A stretch of 64,000 bases of DNA, taken from assembly GCF_900129885.1 (NCBI RefSeq), contig NZ_FQXE01000004.1, positions 403,536 to 467,535 on the forward strand. Reading direction: 5' to 3'. The position numbers and the translations under genes are program-made. The stretch comes from Pollutimonas bauzanensis. GTDB taxonomy: Bacteria > Pseudomonadota > Gammaproteobacteria > Burkholderiales > Burkholderiaceae_B. Positions 28,035 to 37,400 of this stretch are shown in pieces (position 1 is the first letter of the stretch; each line of letters begins with the position of its first letter). The notes under the pieces were generated by a model. That model saw nothing but the letters and a program-made list of their open reading frames with translations, was not told the origin of the DNA and made no database searches.

Positions 28035-29155
28035 GCCACCACCTCGAGGGGTTTCGGCCTTTTTCTTTCCCTGTGGGTTTTACTGTCTGCGTCCAGCAGA
28101 ACCGTACTGTCGAGAGGCCAGGCCAGCCCTTGGGCGGCATTGACCTCGGGCAGGACCTGATCATTGCTCATGCGCGCGATCATTACCACCCCGCCAGGAA
28201 GTTCCAGCAATATCTTGACCTGCGCTCCCGCGAAAATCCGTTCCCGTACCACGCCGCGCACCAAAGTTTCGCCGGGCCCATTCGTGAAACGCACATGCTC
28301 GGGCCGGATCAGCAAATCAATATGGCTGCCCGCCTGATACCCGCCGTCTATCGGGACGCGGAAACCGCCGCAATCCAGCTCGAAGCCGCCACGCCCGTTG
28401 CTGCGCACATCACCGCTCAGGATATTCGACTCGCCGATAAATCTGGCTGCGAACAGGCTTTTCGGACGCAGGTAAATATTGTTGGGCGTGTCGACCTGCT
28501 CAATGCGCGCGTTGCTCATCAGGCAAATGCGGTCGGACATCGCCAAGGCTTCCTCCTGGTCGTGCGTCACGTATACGATTGTTGCCTTGAGGTCCCGGTG
28601 CAGCCGCATGATTTCCACCTGCATATGCTCCCGCAGGTTTTTGTCCAACGCTCCCAGCGGCTCGTCCATCAGGATGACCGAAGGCTGATAAACAAAGCAG
28701 CGCGCCAGCGCTATCCGTTGCTGCTGCCCGCCGGAAAGCTCGCGCGGCAAACGGCCTTTGAGATGGCTCATCTGCACCATATCCAGGGCCCGGTCCACCG
28801 CCGCCGGAATAGCGCCGCGCGACCAGCCGCGCATCTTCAAGGGAAATGCGATGTTTTCCTCGACGGACATATGCGGAAACAAGGCATAGCTTTGAAAGAC
28901 CATTCCCATGTCTCTTCGATAAACGGGAATGGCTGTGCAGTCGCATCCATCTATCAGAACCTTGCCCGACGTCGGCTCAGTCAGGCCCGAGATCATTTGC
29001 AGCAGCGTAGTCTTGCCCGAGCCGGAGGGCCCCAGCAGCGTCATGAATTCGCCCGCGTTTATGGCCAGGCTGCTCGGCTCCAGAGCGATTGCGTCCCCAT
29101 ATCGCTTGCCCAGGTCGCGGACTTCGAGCTTGGGGCACGGTAAGGCTTTAGTCAT
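28031..29155 (-). CDS. ABC importer ATP-binding protein (PotA type)
   Basis: A 374-aa ATPase of the spermidine/putrescine class. Walker A GPSGSGKTTL, signature LSGGQQQRIALAR, Walker B VILMDEPLGALD and the switch His in YVTHDQEEALAMSD are all intact. A C-terminal TOBE domain follows (IRPEHVRFTNG...GAQVKILLELPGG). It overlaps the fused permease by four bases and follows the binding protein by 16 bases, forming a complete importer with them. Confidence 0.95.
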   Translation of the reverse strand: MTKALPCPKLEVRDLGKRYGDAIALEPSSLAINAGEFMTLLGPSGSGKTTLLQMISGLTEPTSGKVLIDGCDCTAIPVYRRDMGMVFQSYALFPHMSVEENIAFPLKMRGWSRGAIPAAVDRALDMVQMSHLKGRLPRELSGGQQQRIALARCFVYQPSVILMDEPLGALDKNLREHMQVEIMRLHRDLKATIVYVTHDQEEALAMSDRICLMSNARIEQVDTPNNIYLRPKSLFAARFIGESNILSGDVRSNGRGGFELDCGGFRVPIDGGYQAGSHIDLLIRPEHVRFTNGPGETLVRGVVRERIFAGAQVKILLELPGGVVMIARMSNDQVLPEVNAAQGLAWPLDSTVLLDADSKTHRERKRPKPLEVVA

Positions 29156-29171
29156 CTTTATTGGCCCTGGC

Positions 29172-30248
29172 CTACTTCAGCAGCCATGAGTTGAACCGCT
29201 GCGTCACAGGACCGATTTGCTCCGCCCAGTAATCGTCGCCCGATGCAATGAGTTTGGCAAAGTTCTTCTCCGAAGTCGGCAGAATGGCCGCGCGCTCGGC
29301 CGACACGCTTTTGAACGCATGCAGATTCGTGGGCCCATAAGAAACCTCTTGAACATATTGGGCCTGCCTGAGCGGATCGGTGCAGAACTCGAGAAACCGT
29401 CGCGCCAGCTCCGCGCGGGGGCTTCCCTTCAGGATAAAGAACCCTTCAATGCCATACAAGCCTTGATTCCAGACTACTTTGACAGGGGCGCCGCCATCGA
29501 CTGCTGCTTGTGCCCGGCCGTTCCATAGCAGAATCATGTCCACTTCGCCCGACTGCAGCATCTGCGTGCTCTGCGCACCACCCCCCCACCATGCCGTGAT
29601 GTGGGGCTTTATTTTATCCAGGCTTTTGAATGCCCGATCCAGGTCGAGGGGATACAAATCCTTCGGCGATACGCCGTCGGCGAGCAGGGCGGCCTCGAGC
29701 GTGTCGACCGGCGACTTGCGCAATGAGCGCCTGCCCGGGAAGGCCTCGACATTCCAGAAATCGGCCCAGCTCTGCGGCCCCTTGTCCCCGAACGTCTTCG
29801 TGTTGTATGCCAGGATCGCCGCGTATACATCCACGCCTACCCAGGAATCGGTAATAGAGCCGGGAATCATGCCATCGAAACTCGCCGGAGCGAGGCCGGC
29901 CGGCTCGATCAGGTCGAGCTTATCGAGCAGTATCCGGGCGTAAGGCGTAGCAATGGTGACATCCCAAAGGTAGGACTTTGTCTGTATCTGGGCTTTGATC
30001 TGCGCAAGAGGATCCGCTTCGCGCGCAACGCTGGCGACACGAATGCCGCTGGCCTTTTCAAAGGGATCGTAAAAAGCTTTGCGCGCGGCCGCGCCCCATG
30101 CGCCACCGGGATCCGCTACCGTGATACGCCCTTCTGCGGCATAGCCGATGCGCGATAAACCTAAACCGCCTGCGGCAGCCAGCGAACCCGCCGCCAGCAC
30201 AAAGTGGCGCCGCGATATTTTCTTGACTGCTGTTTTGACGTTACCCAT
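29172..30248 (-). CDS. periplasmic substrate-binding protein of the PotD type, Tat signal
   Basis: A 358-aa extracellular solute-binding protein (family 1, polyamine/spermidine-like). The N-terminus carries a twin-arginine signal (KKISRRHFVLAAGSLAAAGG), suggesting export in a folded state. The mature part shows ITVADPGGAWGAAARKAFYDPFEKASGI, WDVTIATPYARILL and GVDVYAAILAYNTKTF. It is the first gene of the minus-strand operon, which begins opposite the RpiR gene at 30565 across an AT-rich regulatory gap. Binding residues for the ligand cannot be assigned here. Confidence 0.92.
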   Translation of the reverse strand: MGNVKTAVKKISRRHFVLAAGSLAAAGGLGLSRIGYAAEGRITVADPGGAWGAAARKAFYDPFEKASGIRVASVAREADPLAQIKAQIQTKSYLWDVTIATPYARILLDKLDLIEPAGLAPASFDGMIPGSITDSWVGVDVYAAILAYNTKTFGDKGPQSWADFWNVEAFPGRRSLRKSPVDTLEAALLADGVSPKDLYPLDLDRAFKSLDKIKPHITAWWGGGAQSTQMLQSGEVDMILLWNGRAQAAVDGGAPVKVVWNQGLYGIEGFFILKGSPRAELARRFLEFCTDPLRQAQYVQEVSYGPTNLHAFKSVSAERAAILPTSEKNFAKLIASGDDYWAEQIGPVTQRFNSWLLK

Positions 30249-30381
30249 ACCGCCTCCTGTTGGAAAGTCATCGATGTTCTGGTCGTTCTAACAAAGGAAA
30301 ACGGAGAGGCTCCAATTCCTTTTTGTTGAGTTTGGCAATGCGCCATGGCGCGTGGAAATACCTTGACCCGCATAAATTGAT

Positions 30382-30411
30382 CATTTGTTTTATTTAATCA
30401 TTAATTAAACA
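30382..30411. promoter_or_regulatory. AT-rich palindromic operator between importer operon and rpiR
   Basis: The AT-rich block contains CATTTGTTTTA (30382-30392). An inverted repeat follows, TTTAAT (30393-30398) / ATTAAA (30404-30409), extended by outer TGTTT and AAACA. The same 11-mer recurs at 31524, on the other side of the rpiR gene. This is a likely binding site for the RpiR protein. The rest of the 30249-30564 gap shows no gene. Confidence 0.55.
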
Positions 30412-30564
30412 TTTGCATTACTGGGGTTTGCCCTAGTGCCACTGCCAGCGCCGAAGGCGCAAGCCACGGCGCCACGTCGGTCTGATGCCAATTTCCTGGC
30501 CCCCTCCCATTCCGCCTGAAGCTGTGAAACAATCGTTGCACTTCTTAAATGATTGGAACGCCAT

Positions 30565-31458
30565 ATGCATTCAGGCAACGAGATCCAGATCAGGCAGCGC
30601 GAGCAGTTGCTGGCGAAGCTGCGCGCCAGCTTTCCCGCGCTGAGCCCGCAGTTTCAGGCCGCCGCGCGCTTCATGCTCGACCATCCCCAGGAAGTTTCGA
30701 TCTGTTCGATGCGGACGATCGCCGCTCAGGCCGGCGTGCAGCCCGCCACCCTGGTCAGGCTCGCGCAGTCGTTGGGATACGACGGGTGGCAAGGTATCCG
30801 TGAAATTTTTGTGGCTGCGGTTCGCAGCGGGCCGCAGCCCTATGCCAACCGGGCGAAGAAAATCGTCCGCTCAAGCAGCGCCTCGCGCATGCTTGCAGAT
30901 ATGGTCGAGGCGCAGCATCGCAATCTCGATCTCTGGCGCAATGTCAGCCCGGAGGCCCTGTCGAAGGCCGCCGATCTGCTCGCGGCGGCGTCCCATGTGA
31001 GCATCGCGGGCTTTCGCGCCTGCTATCCCATCGCATTTTCGCTGCACTATGTTTACCGCCTCTTCCGCAACTCCGTATCCCTGCTGCGGGGCGACGCCGG
31101 CACGCTCGAAATGGAGCTGCGCGCGTTGAATCCGAAGGATGTGCTGTTCGCCGTCAGCTTCGCCCCCTATTCCCGGGAAATCATCCGCTGCGTCGATGCG
31201 GCGCGCGCGGCGGGATGCAAAATCATCGCCTTGACCGACAGCAGCGTATCGCCCATCGCCCTGAAGGCCGACTGCGTCCTGCCCTTCTCCGTCGAAAGCC
31301 CATCGTTCTTTCCTTCGATCGCCGCGGGCGTGGCGGCGGTCGAGACGCTGCTTGCGCAATTGCTTGCCAAACAGGGGCGCGGCGCGGTCAAGGCGCTGGA
31401 AGCCGCGGAAGGGCAATTGCACGAAACCGGCGCTTACGCGCCGGCCGATAAAAGCTGA
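30565..31458 (+). CDS. MurR/RpiR-family transcriptional regulator (divergent copy)
   Basis: A 297-aa regulator with the RpiR helix-turn-helix (VSICSMRTIAAQAGVQPATLVRLAQSLGYDGWQGIREIF) and SIS domain (VSIAGFRACYPIAFSLHYVYRLF; VLFAVSFAPYSREII; IIALTDSSVSPIALKADC). The ATG at 30565 is preferred over an in-frame TTG at 30553. It lies between the divergent PotD-type operon and a downstream Bug receptor gene. A shared 11-base element on both sides suggests it controls both. It resembles the RpiR gene at 21082, so the locus has two paralogous regulators. Confidence 0.9.
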   Translation: MHSGNEIQIRQREQLLAKLRASFPALSPQFQAAARFMLDHPQEVSICSMRTIAAQAGVQPATLVRLAQSLGYDGWQGIREIFVAAVRSGPQPYANRAKKIVRSSSASRMLADMVEAQHRNLDLWRNVSPEALSKAADLLAAASHVSIAGFRACYPIAFSLHYVYRLFRNSVSLLRGDAGTLEMELRALNPKDVLFAVSFAPYSREIIRCVDAARAAGCKIIALTDSSVSPIALKADCVLPFSVESPSFFPSIAAGVAAVETLLAQLLAKQGRGAVKALEAAEGQLHETGAYAPADKS

Positions 31459-31523
31459 GGCCTATTCCCAGGGGATGTCCTGCGATGCATCGCGGGCGGC
31501 TTCCAGTTCGCCGCCGGGAGATA

Positions 31524-31573
31524 CATTTGTTTTAGGGGTTTATCTCGATACAACATTTGATTCATGTTTAATA
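31524..31573 (+). promoter_or_regulatory. second copy of the RpiR-associated element upstream of the Bug gene
   Basis: CATTTGTTTTA (31524-31534) is identical to the copy at 30382. It is followed by an ACATTTGATTCATGT inverted repeat and TTTAATAAG, again echoing the first site. It lies about 110 bases upstream of the Bug start. This is a likely operator for the RpiR regulator (inference from the repeat). Confidence 0.5.
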
Positions 31574-31640
31574 AGATGTGTTCTCCGGCTGGCTTTGGCT
31601 GATCGTCGGCTTTGTCATCAGAAAACTCCATGAGGCTCAA

Positions 31641-32609
31641 ATGAAAACGTTCTCCAGCCTGCTGCTCGGCTTCCTTATCATTGCATCGCCCGCGGCCGCG
31701 CAGACGCAAGGCTTTCCTTCTCAACCATTGCGCATGGTGGTGGGATTCGGACCGGGCGGAGGCAACGACATCCTCGCCCGCATCCTGTCCAGGGAACTCG
31801 GCAACATCCTGGGTCAGCCTGTCGTCGTGGAAAATCGTCCCGGCGCGGGCGGCATCATCGGGGCCGATAATGTGGCCAAGGCCCAGCCCAACGGCTATAG
31901 CCTGTATCTGGGTTCCACCGGCACCAATACCATTGCGCCCGCCCTGTATGCAAAAATGCCCTTCGACCCGCGCAAAGACCTGGCGCCAGTGGCCGTGATC
32001 GCCCGCGCCGGCAATCTGGTGATGGTCAACAACGATCTTCCGGTGAAGAACATCGGCGAGCTGATTGCGCTGGCCAAGAAGAAGCCCGGCACGCTGAATT
32101 TCGGCTCCTCGGGCAACGGCTCCACGGTTCACCTGGCGGGTGCGCTGTTCGCCGAACAGGCAGGCATAGATATCGTCCATGTGCCGTACAAAGGCGATGC
32201 CCAGGCGCTATCGGATCTGATCGCAGGCCAGGTCCAGATCGGTTTTTCGGGAACGCCCCCAGGCCTGCCATTCGCCAAATCCGGCCAGGCGCGCGTATTG
32301 GCGGTCACGACGCCGAATCGCTCCGCGGCGCTTCCCGACGTGCCTACCGTCGCCGAGGCTGGCTTGCCGGAGTATTCATTTTCGACCTGGTACGGGCTGT
32401 TCGCGACCGGCGGCACCGACCCGGCGGTGATCGGGAAACTGTCCGCCGCCGTGAAGAAAGCCATGGACAGCCAGGACGTCAGGACGCAGATTCAAGCCCA
32501 GGGTGTCGAACCTTCGTTCAATACGCCCCAGGCTTTCGCGGCGGAGATGGACCAGGAACTCGTCAAGTGGAAGAAAGTGGTCAAGGCCAGCGGCATCACC
32601 ATCAACTAG
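31641..32609 (+). CDS. Bug-family periplasmic solute-binding protein
   Basis: A 322-aa Bug receptor. It has a Sec signal peptide (MKTFSSLLLGFLIIASPAAAQ) and the family motifs RMVVGFGPGGGNDILARILS, VVENRPGAGGIIGADNVAKA, PNGYSLYLGS and HVPYKGDAQALSDLIAGQVQ. No partner transporter is adjacent. The ATG at 31641 starts the signal peptide; the open frame upstream is spurious. It is transcribed in line with the RpiR gene and converges on the DadA-like gene. Confidence 0.92.
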   Translation: MKTFSSLLLGFLIIASPAAAQTQGFPSQPLRMVVGFGPGGGNDILARILSRELGNILGQPVVVENRPGAGGIIGADNVAKAQPNGYSLYLGSTGTNTIAPALYAKMPFDPRKDLAPVAVIARAGNLVMVNNDLPVKNIGELIALAKKKPGTLNFGSSGNGSTVHLAGALFAEQAGIDIVHVPYKGDAQALSDLIAGQVQIGFSGTPPGLPFAKSGQARVLAVTTPNRSAALPDVPTVAEAGLPEYSFSTWYGLFATGGTDPAVIGKLSAAVKKAMDSQDVRTQIQAQGVEPSFNTPQAFAAEMDQELVKWKKVVKASGITIN

Positions 32610-32633
32610 CCGCGCCGGGGCTGCCGGTTCGCC

Positions 32634-33896
32634 CTAGAACCGGTCGATCCGGAAAGGCGACCGGTCTATGGTAGCCGGCTTGCCGGCGACGATCTCGCCA
32701 AGCAGCCGCGCGGTTCCGGGGCCGCCCGTCATGCCCAGGTGGCCATGGCCAAAAGCCGCGTAGACATTGGGGAATTTCTTGGACTGGTCGATGACGGGCA
32801 GGCTGTCGCTCGTCGAAGGCCGAAACCCCATCCAAACGCTCTTTTCCTCGAATTCCAGATTCCGCAGAAGCGCATGGGCGTGAGACACCAGGGCTTCGGC
32901 CCGCCGGTAGTCGGGCGGCGCGTCCAGTCCGCCGATCTCGACGGTTCCGGCCACCCTGAGGCCATGCTCCATGGGGGTAGCGATGAACTTGCGCGAGCAG
33001 TCCATGATGGGCCGCCGCGGCTGGATCGAGGGCGATCGGAGCATGACGTGATAGCCCCGCTCCGTTTCCAATGAGATTGAATGGCCGAACAGCTTGTCCG
33101 CCAGCCTCACGGACCATGCGCCGGCGGCGATGACCAGCTTTGCGCCGCCCACGGCAATGGACCCGCAATCGGTATACAGGGCTTCCGGCCCGAGGCTGCC
33201 GTCCTTGAATCCCAGGACATTGCGGCGGCTGAGCACGCCGCCCGCTGCCGTGAAGTTCGCGGCCAGCGCCTTGACCAGGCGTTCCGAGTTGACGGTGTAG
33301 CCATTGTCAGGAAGCAGCATCCCTACGGCGAAGCCGCTGTTCAGCTGCGGCTCGGCCTCCTGGATTTCGCCGCCCCGCAGCATGACGCTGCGTATGCCCT
33401 GCCTGTCGCGTAATTCGCGCCCCAGCACATCGCCCAAACCCTGGGGCTCCTGGCGCCATAGATAGAGGTGGCCGACCGGCCTGATGAGGTCGTCGAACTG
33501 TTCCGGGCCGAGAAGAGCGCGATAACCGTCAAAGACGTCGCGGTGCAGGTCATGGAGCGCCTGCGACGATTTGATCGCCGTTGCCCGATTGCCATTGCGT
33601 ATCCAGCGCAGGAGCCAGGGAGCCGCTTTCGGAAGGTAGGCCCATTTGACCGTCAGGGGGCCTTGCGGATCCATCAGCCACTTGGGGACGCTGCGCAGCA
33701 TCCCCGGCATGGCCATGGGCACGATAGACGCCGGACTGATGCAGCCGGCATTTCCGAACGAGCAGCCCTCGCCTATCCCCGCCTTTTCCAGCAGGGTGAC
33801 CTGGTAGCCGCCGCGCTGCAGCCTCAGCGCGCATGAGGTGCCAATGATGCCGCCGCCCACCACAAACACGCGGCGGTCATTATCCAAAGTTCCCAC
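32634..33896 (-). CDS. FAD-dependent D-amino-acid dehydrogenase-like oxidoreductase
   Basis: A 420-aa DadA-type flavoprotein. The N-terminal dinucleotide fold VFVVGGGIIGTSCALRLQRGGYQVTLLEK is followed by SFGNAGCISP, the substrate region ETERGYHVML, and the C-terminal FAD-binding GFRPSTSDSLPVIDQ and GHGHLGMTGGPGTARLLGEI. DadA enzymes deaminate D-amino acids to keto acids, feeding electrons to the respiratory chain. It stands alone between a convergent Bug gene and the nitrate reductase upstream region. The true substrate could be another secondary amine. Confidence 0.88.
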   Translation of the reverse strand: MGTLDNDRRVFVVGGGIIGTSCALRLQRGGYQVTLLEKAGIGEGCSFGNAGCISPASIVPMAMPGMLRSVPKWLMDPQGPLTVKWAYLPKAAPWLLRWIRNGNRATAIKSSQALHDLHRDVFDGYRALLGPEQFDDLIRPVGHLYLWRQEPQGLGDVLGRELRDRQGIRSVMLRGGEIQEAEPQLNSGFAVGMLLPDNGYTVNSERLVKALAANFTAAGGVLSRRNVLGFKDGSLGPEALYTDCGSIAVGGAKLVIAAGAWSVRLADKLFGHSISLETERGYHVMLRSPSIQPRRPIMDCSRKFIATPMEHGLRVAGTVEIGGLDAPPDYRRAEALVSHAHALLRNLEFEEKSVWMGFRPSTSDSLPVIDQSKKFPNVYAAFGHGHLGMTGGPGTARLLGEIVAGKPATIDRSPFRIDRF

Positions 33897-34404
33897 GGTC
33901 GACTCCTCTCAAATATATAGGCCGGGCAATGGCCGGGGCACGCCGGGCCGCCGTACCTTCTCTTATCCGACAATGATACACATAATTCAATCAGGATTTT
34001 CAAGAATCATACGTATCATCCACCGGGATTACCCGCGACGACAACCACCCCCGATGGCTCCAGCGTTTTTCCGGGCAGGGGAACGCCGTCCAGAATATTG
34101 CTTTGACTTTGAAATAATGCGAACGTATTATCGTTTCGTGGCAATCCCCGCTTTCCATGCGGGAGTTCAGTTTGCATCACCCGGCCAATTGGCTCAAAAG
34201 CCTCCTCACTTGCACAACGACCGGGATGAATTACCAGATTCGTCAGCGCAGTCGCCCGGTTCCCGAATGCCAGCCCTCCGACCCGCTATCCGCCCCCGGC
34301 AAACGTAACAACCGACGGTGCCGTCAACACGGTCGGCGCGCAGATACAGATGAAATACTTTTTAACGCGTAGCTTTTGCATATCGCCTGTTAGGAGTAGA
34401 TCGG
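33897..34404. other. 508-base regulatory gap between dadA-like gene and narG
   Basis: No protein gene is visible. On the left are ATGATAC (33973-33979) and GTATCAT (34013-34019), with an ATACGTAT palindrome (34009-34016), probably serving the minus-strand oxidoreductase. A strong sigma-70 promoter lies at 34103-34131. About 270 bases of GC-rich leader with small hairpins then lead to narG. I looked for the FNR-type TTGATnnnnATCAA box usual for narG and did not find one. A small RNA in the leader is possible but unproven. Confidence 0.5.
34103..34131 (+). promoter_or_regulatory. sigma-70 promoter with overlapping inverted repeat upstream of narG
   Basis: TTGACT (34103-34108) and TATTAT (34126-34131) with the ideal 17-base spacing. 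The imperfect inverted repeat ATAATGCGAACGTATTAT (34114-34131) overlaps the spacer and -10, so a repressor bound there would block RNA polymerase. The promoter is about 270 bases from the narG start. Confidence 0.6.
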
Positions 34405-37400
34405 ATGAGCCACTTTATCGATCGCCTGAAATATTTTTCGACCGCAAGGCCGACATTCGCCGCGGGGCACGGGATGACCACGGGCGAAGACCGCCAGTGG
34501 GAGGATGCCTACCGGCAGCGATGGCAGCATGACAAGATTGTGCGCTCTACCCATGGCGTCAATTGCACCGGTTCCTGTTCGTGGAAAATCTACGTCAAAA
34601 GCGGGATCGTCACCTGGGAAACCCAGCAAACCGATTATCCTCGCACCCGCCCCGATATGCCCAATCACGAACCGCGCGGCTGTTCGCGCGGCGCGTCGTA
34701 TTCCTGGTACCTCTACAGCGCCAACCGCCTCAAATACCCGCTGGTCCGCAGCGCGCTGCTGCGGCAATGGCGCGAAAAGCGCGCCACGCTCGATCCGGTC
34801 CAGGCCTGGGGCGCCATCGTCGACGATCCGGCGGCGCGCGCTTCGTACACGCGGCGCCGCGGCCTGGGCGGATTCGTCCGCTCGGACTGGGACGAAGTCA
34901 ACGAAATCATCGCGGCCGCCAACATCCATACCATCAAGCGGCACGGCCCGGACCGGGTCGTCGGTTTTTCGCCGATACCGGCCATGTCCATGGTGTCGTA
35001 TGCCGCGGGCAGCCGCTATCTGTCGCTGATAGGCGGCGTCAACCTGAGCTTCTATGACTGGTACTGCGACCTGCCGCCGGCCTCGCCGCAGACCTGGGGC
35101 GAGCAGACCGACGTTCCGGAATCGGCCGACTGGTACAACTCCACCTTCATCATGATGTGGGGGTCCAACGTGCCGCAAACACGCACGCCCGACGCGCATT
35201 TCATGACCGAGGTCCGCTATCGCGGCGCCAAGGTGGTGTCGGTTTTTCCGGATTATGCCGAGGGCGCCAAGTTCGGCGATATCTGGCTGCACCCCAAGCA
35301 GGGCACCGATGCGGCGCTGGGCCTGGCGATGGGCCATGTCGTCCTCAAGGAATTCCATGTCGCGGCCAAGAGCGCGTATTTCGCCGACTACTGCCGCCGC
35401 TACACCGACATGCCGCTGCTGGTGCGCATCGTGAAGCAGGGCGAACACTATGTCGCGGAGCGCCTGCTCAGGTCGGACGAATTCGACGATGCGCTGGGCC
35501 AGGGCAACAACGCCGCATGGAAAACCGTCGCTTTCGACGAGCTTAGCGGAAAACCGGTGGCGCCGGTCGGCTCCATAGGCTTTCGCTGGGGCCAGAAGGA
35601 AGGCGGCGACGCCGGCAAATGGAATCTGAAAGAAGAAGACGTCCGCGGCAATCCGATCCGCCCGGCCATGTCGTTCGCGGCGCAACACGACGAGGCCGTC
35701 GAGGTGGCTTTTCCCTATTTCGGCAATGTCGAACACACCCACTTCACGCATACCGGCCACGCCGGCGCGCTGCCGCGCCGCATAGGCGTGCGCAAGCTTG
35801 CGACGCGCCATGGCGTAGCGCTGGTCGCGACGGTGTATGACCTGTTCGTCGCCAACTATGGAGTGGACCAGGGGCTGGGCGGCCCGAACGTCGCGGCCAG
35901 CTTCGACGACGACGTGCCTTATACGCCGGCCTGGCAAGAGAAAATCACCGGCGTCGGCCGGCAGGATGTCATCGCCGTCGCGCGCGAATTCGCCGAGAAC
36001 GCCCACAAGACCGAGGGCAAGTCTATGGTAATCCTCGGCGCCGGCTTGAACCACTGGTTCAACATGGACATGAGCTATCGCTCCATCATCAATCTGCTGG
36101 TCATGTGCGGCTGCGTCGGCAAATCGGGCGGCGGCTGGTCGCATTACGTCGGCCAGGAAAAGCTGCGGCCGCAGACCGGCTGGCTGCCGCTGGCGTTCGC
36201 AACCGACTGGCACCGGCCGCCGCGCTTCATGAACGGGACCTCGTTTTTCTACGCGCACACCGACCAGTGGCGCTATGAAACGATGAAGGTCACCGAATTG
36301 CTGTCGCCCCTGGCCGATGCCAGCCAGTTCGCCCAGAGCCCTATCGACTACAACGTCCAGGCCGAACGCATGGGCTGGCTGCCGTCCGCGCCGCAGCTCA
36401 AGACCAATCCGCTCGAGGTCGGCCGGGCCGCGGACGGTCTGGATGCCGCCGCCTATGTCGCCGAAGGCCTCAAGGACCGCACGCTGGAGATGTCCTGCGT
36501 CGACCCCGACGCGCCGCAGAATTTCCCCAGGAATCTGTTTGTCTGGCGCTCGAACCTGCTGGGCTCGTCGGGCAAGGGGCATGAATACTTCCTCAAGCAT
36601 CTGCTCGGCGCCGAGCATGGCGTGCAGGGCAAGGACCTGGGCGCGAGCGGCGGCATCCTGCCCAGGGAAGTGAAGTGGCGCGAGCAGGCCCCCGAAGGCA
36701 AGCTCGACCTGGTCGTGACGCTGGACTTCAGGATGTCGACCACCTGCCTGTATTCGGACATCGTTCTGCCGACCGCGACCTGGTATGAAAAAGACGATAT
36801 GAATACCTCGGACATGCATCCGTTCATCCATCCGCTGTCCGCGGCGGTCGATCCGGCATGGCAGTCCAGGAGCGACTGGGAAATCTACAAAGGCATCGCC
36901 AGGAAGTTCTCCGAACTGGCGCAAGGCCATCTGGGCGTCGAGCGCGACGTCGTGTTGTCGCCCCTCCAGCACGACAGTCCCGGCGAAATCGCGCAAGCCG
37001 GCGCGATTGCGGACTGGGGCCGCGGCGAATGCCCGCCGCTGCCCGGCAAAACCATGGCCAATGTCGTCGTCGTCGAGCGCGACTATCCGGACACCTATCG
37101 CAAGTTCACATCGCTGGGGCCGCTGCTCGACTCGCTGGGCAACGGCGGCAAAGGCATCGCCTGGCAAACCGGCGACGAAGTCGAACTCTTGAAGGCGCTG
37201 AACTATCCCGTCGCCGCCGAGGGCGTGTCGCACGGGCGCCCGCGCATTCTTTCGGCGATCGATGCGGCCGAGGTCATCCTGTCGCTGGCGCCGGAAACCA
37301 ACGGCGCGGTCGCCGTCAAGGCATGGCGGGCCTTGTCCGCATTGACAGGCATTGATCACACGCATCTGTCCCGCGCCCGCGAGGACGAGAAAATCCGCTT

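Noticed and set aside
33897..34404. Expected FNR/ANR box upstream of narG
   Set aside because: No TTGATnnnnATCAA-like sequence was found by eye, so none is annotated.
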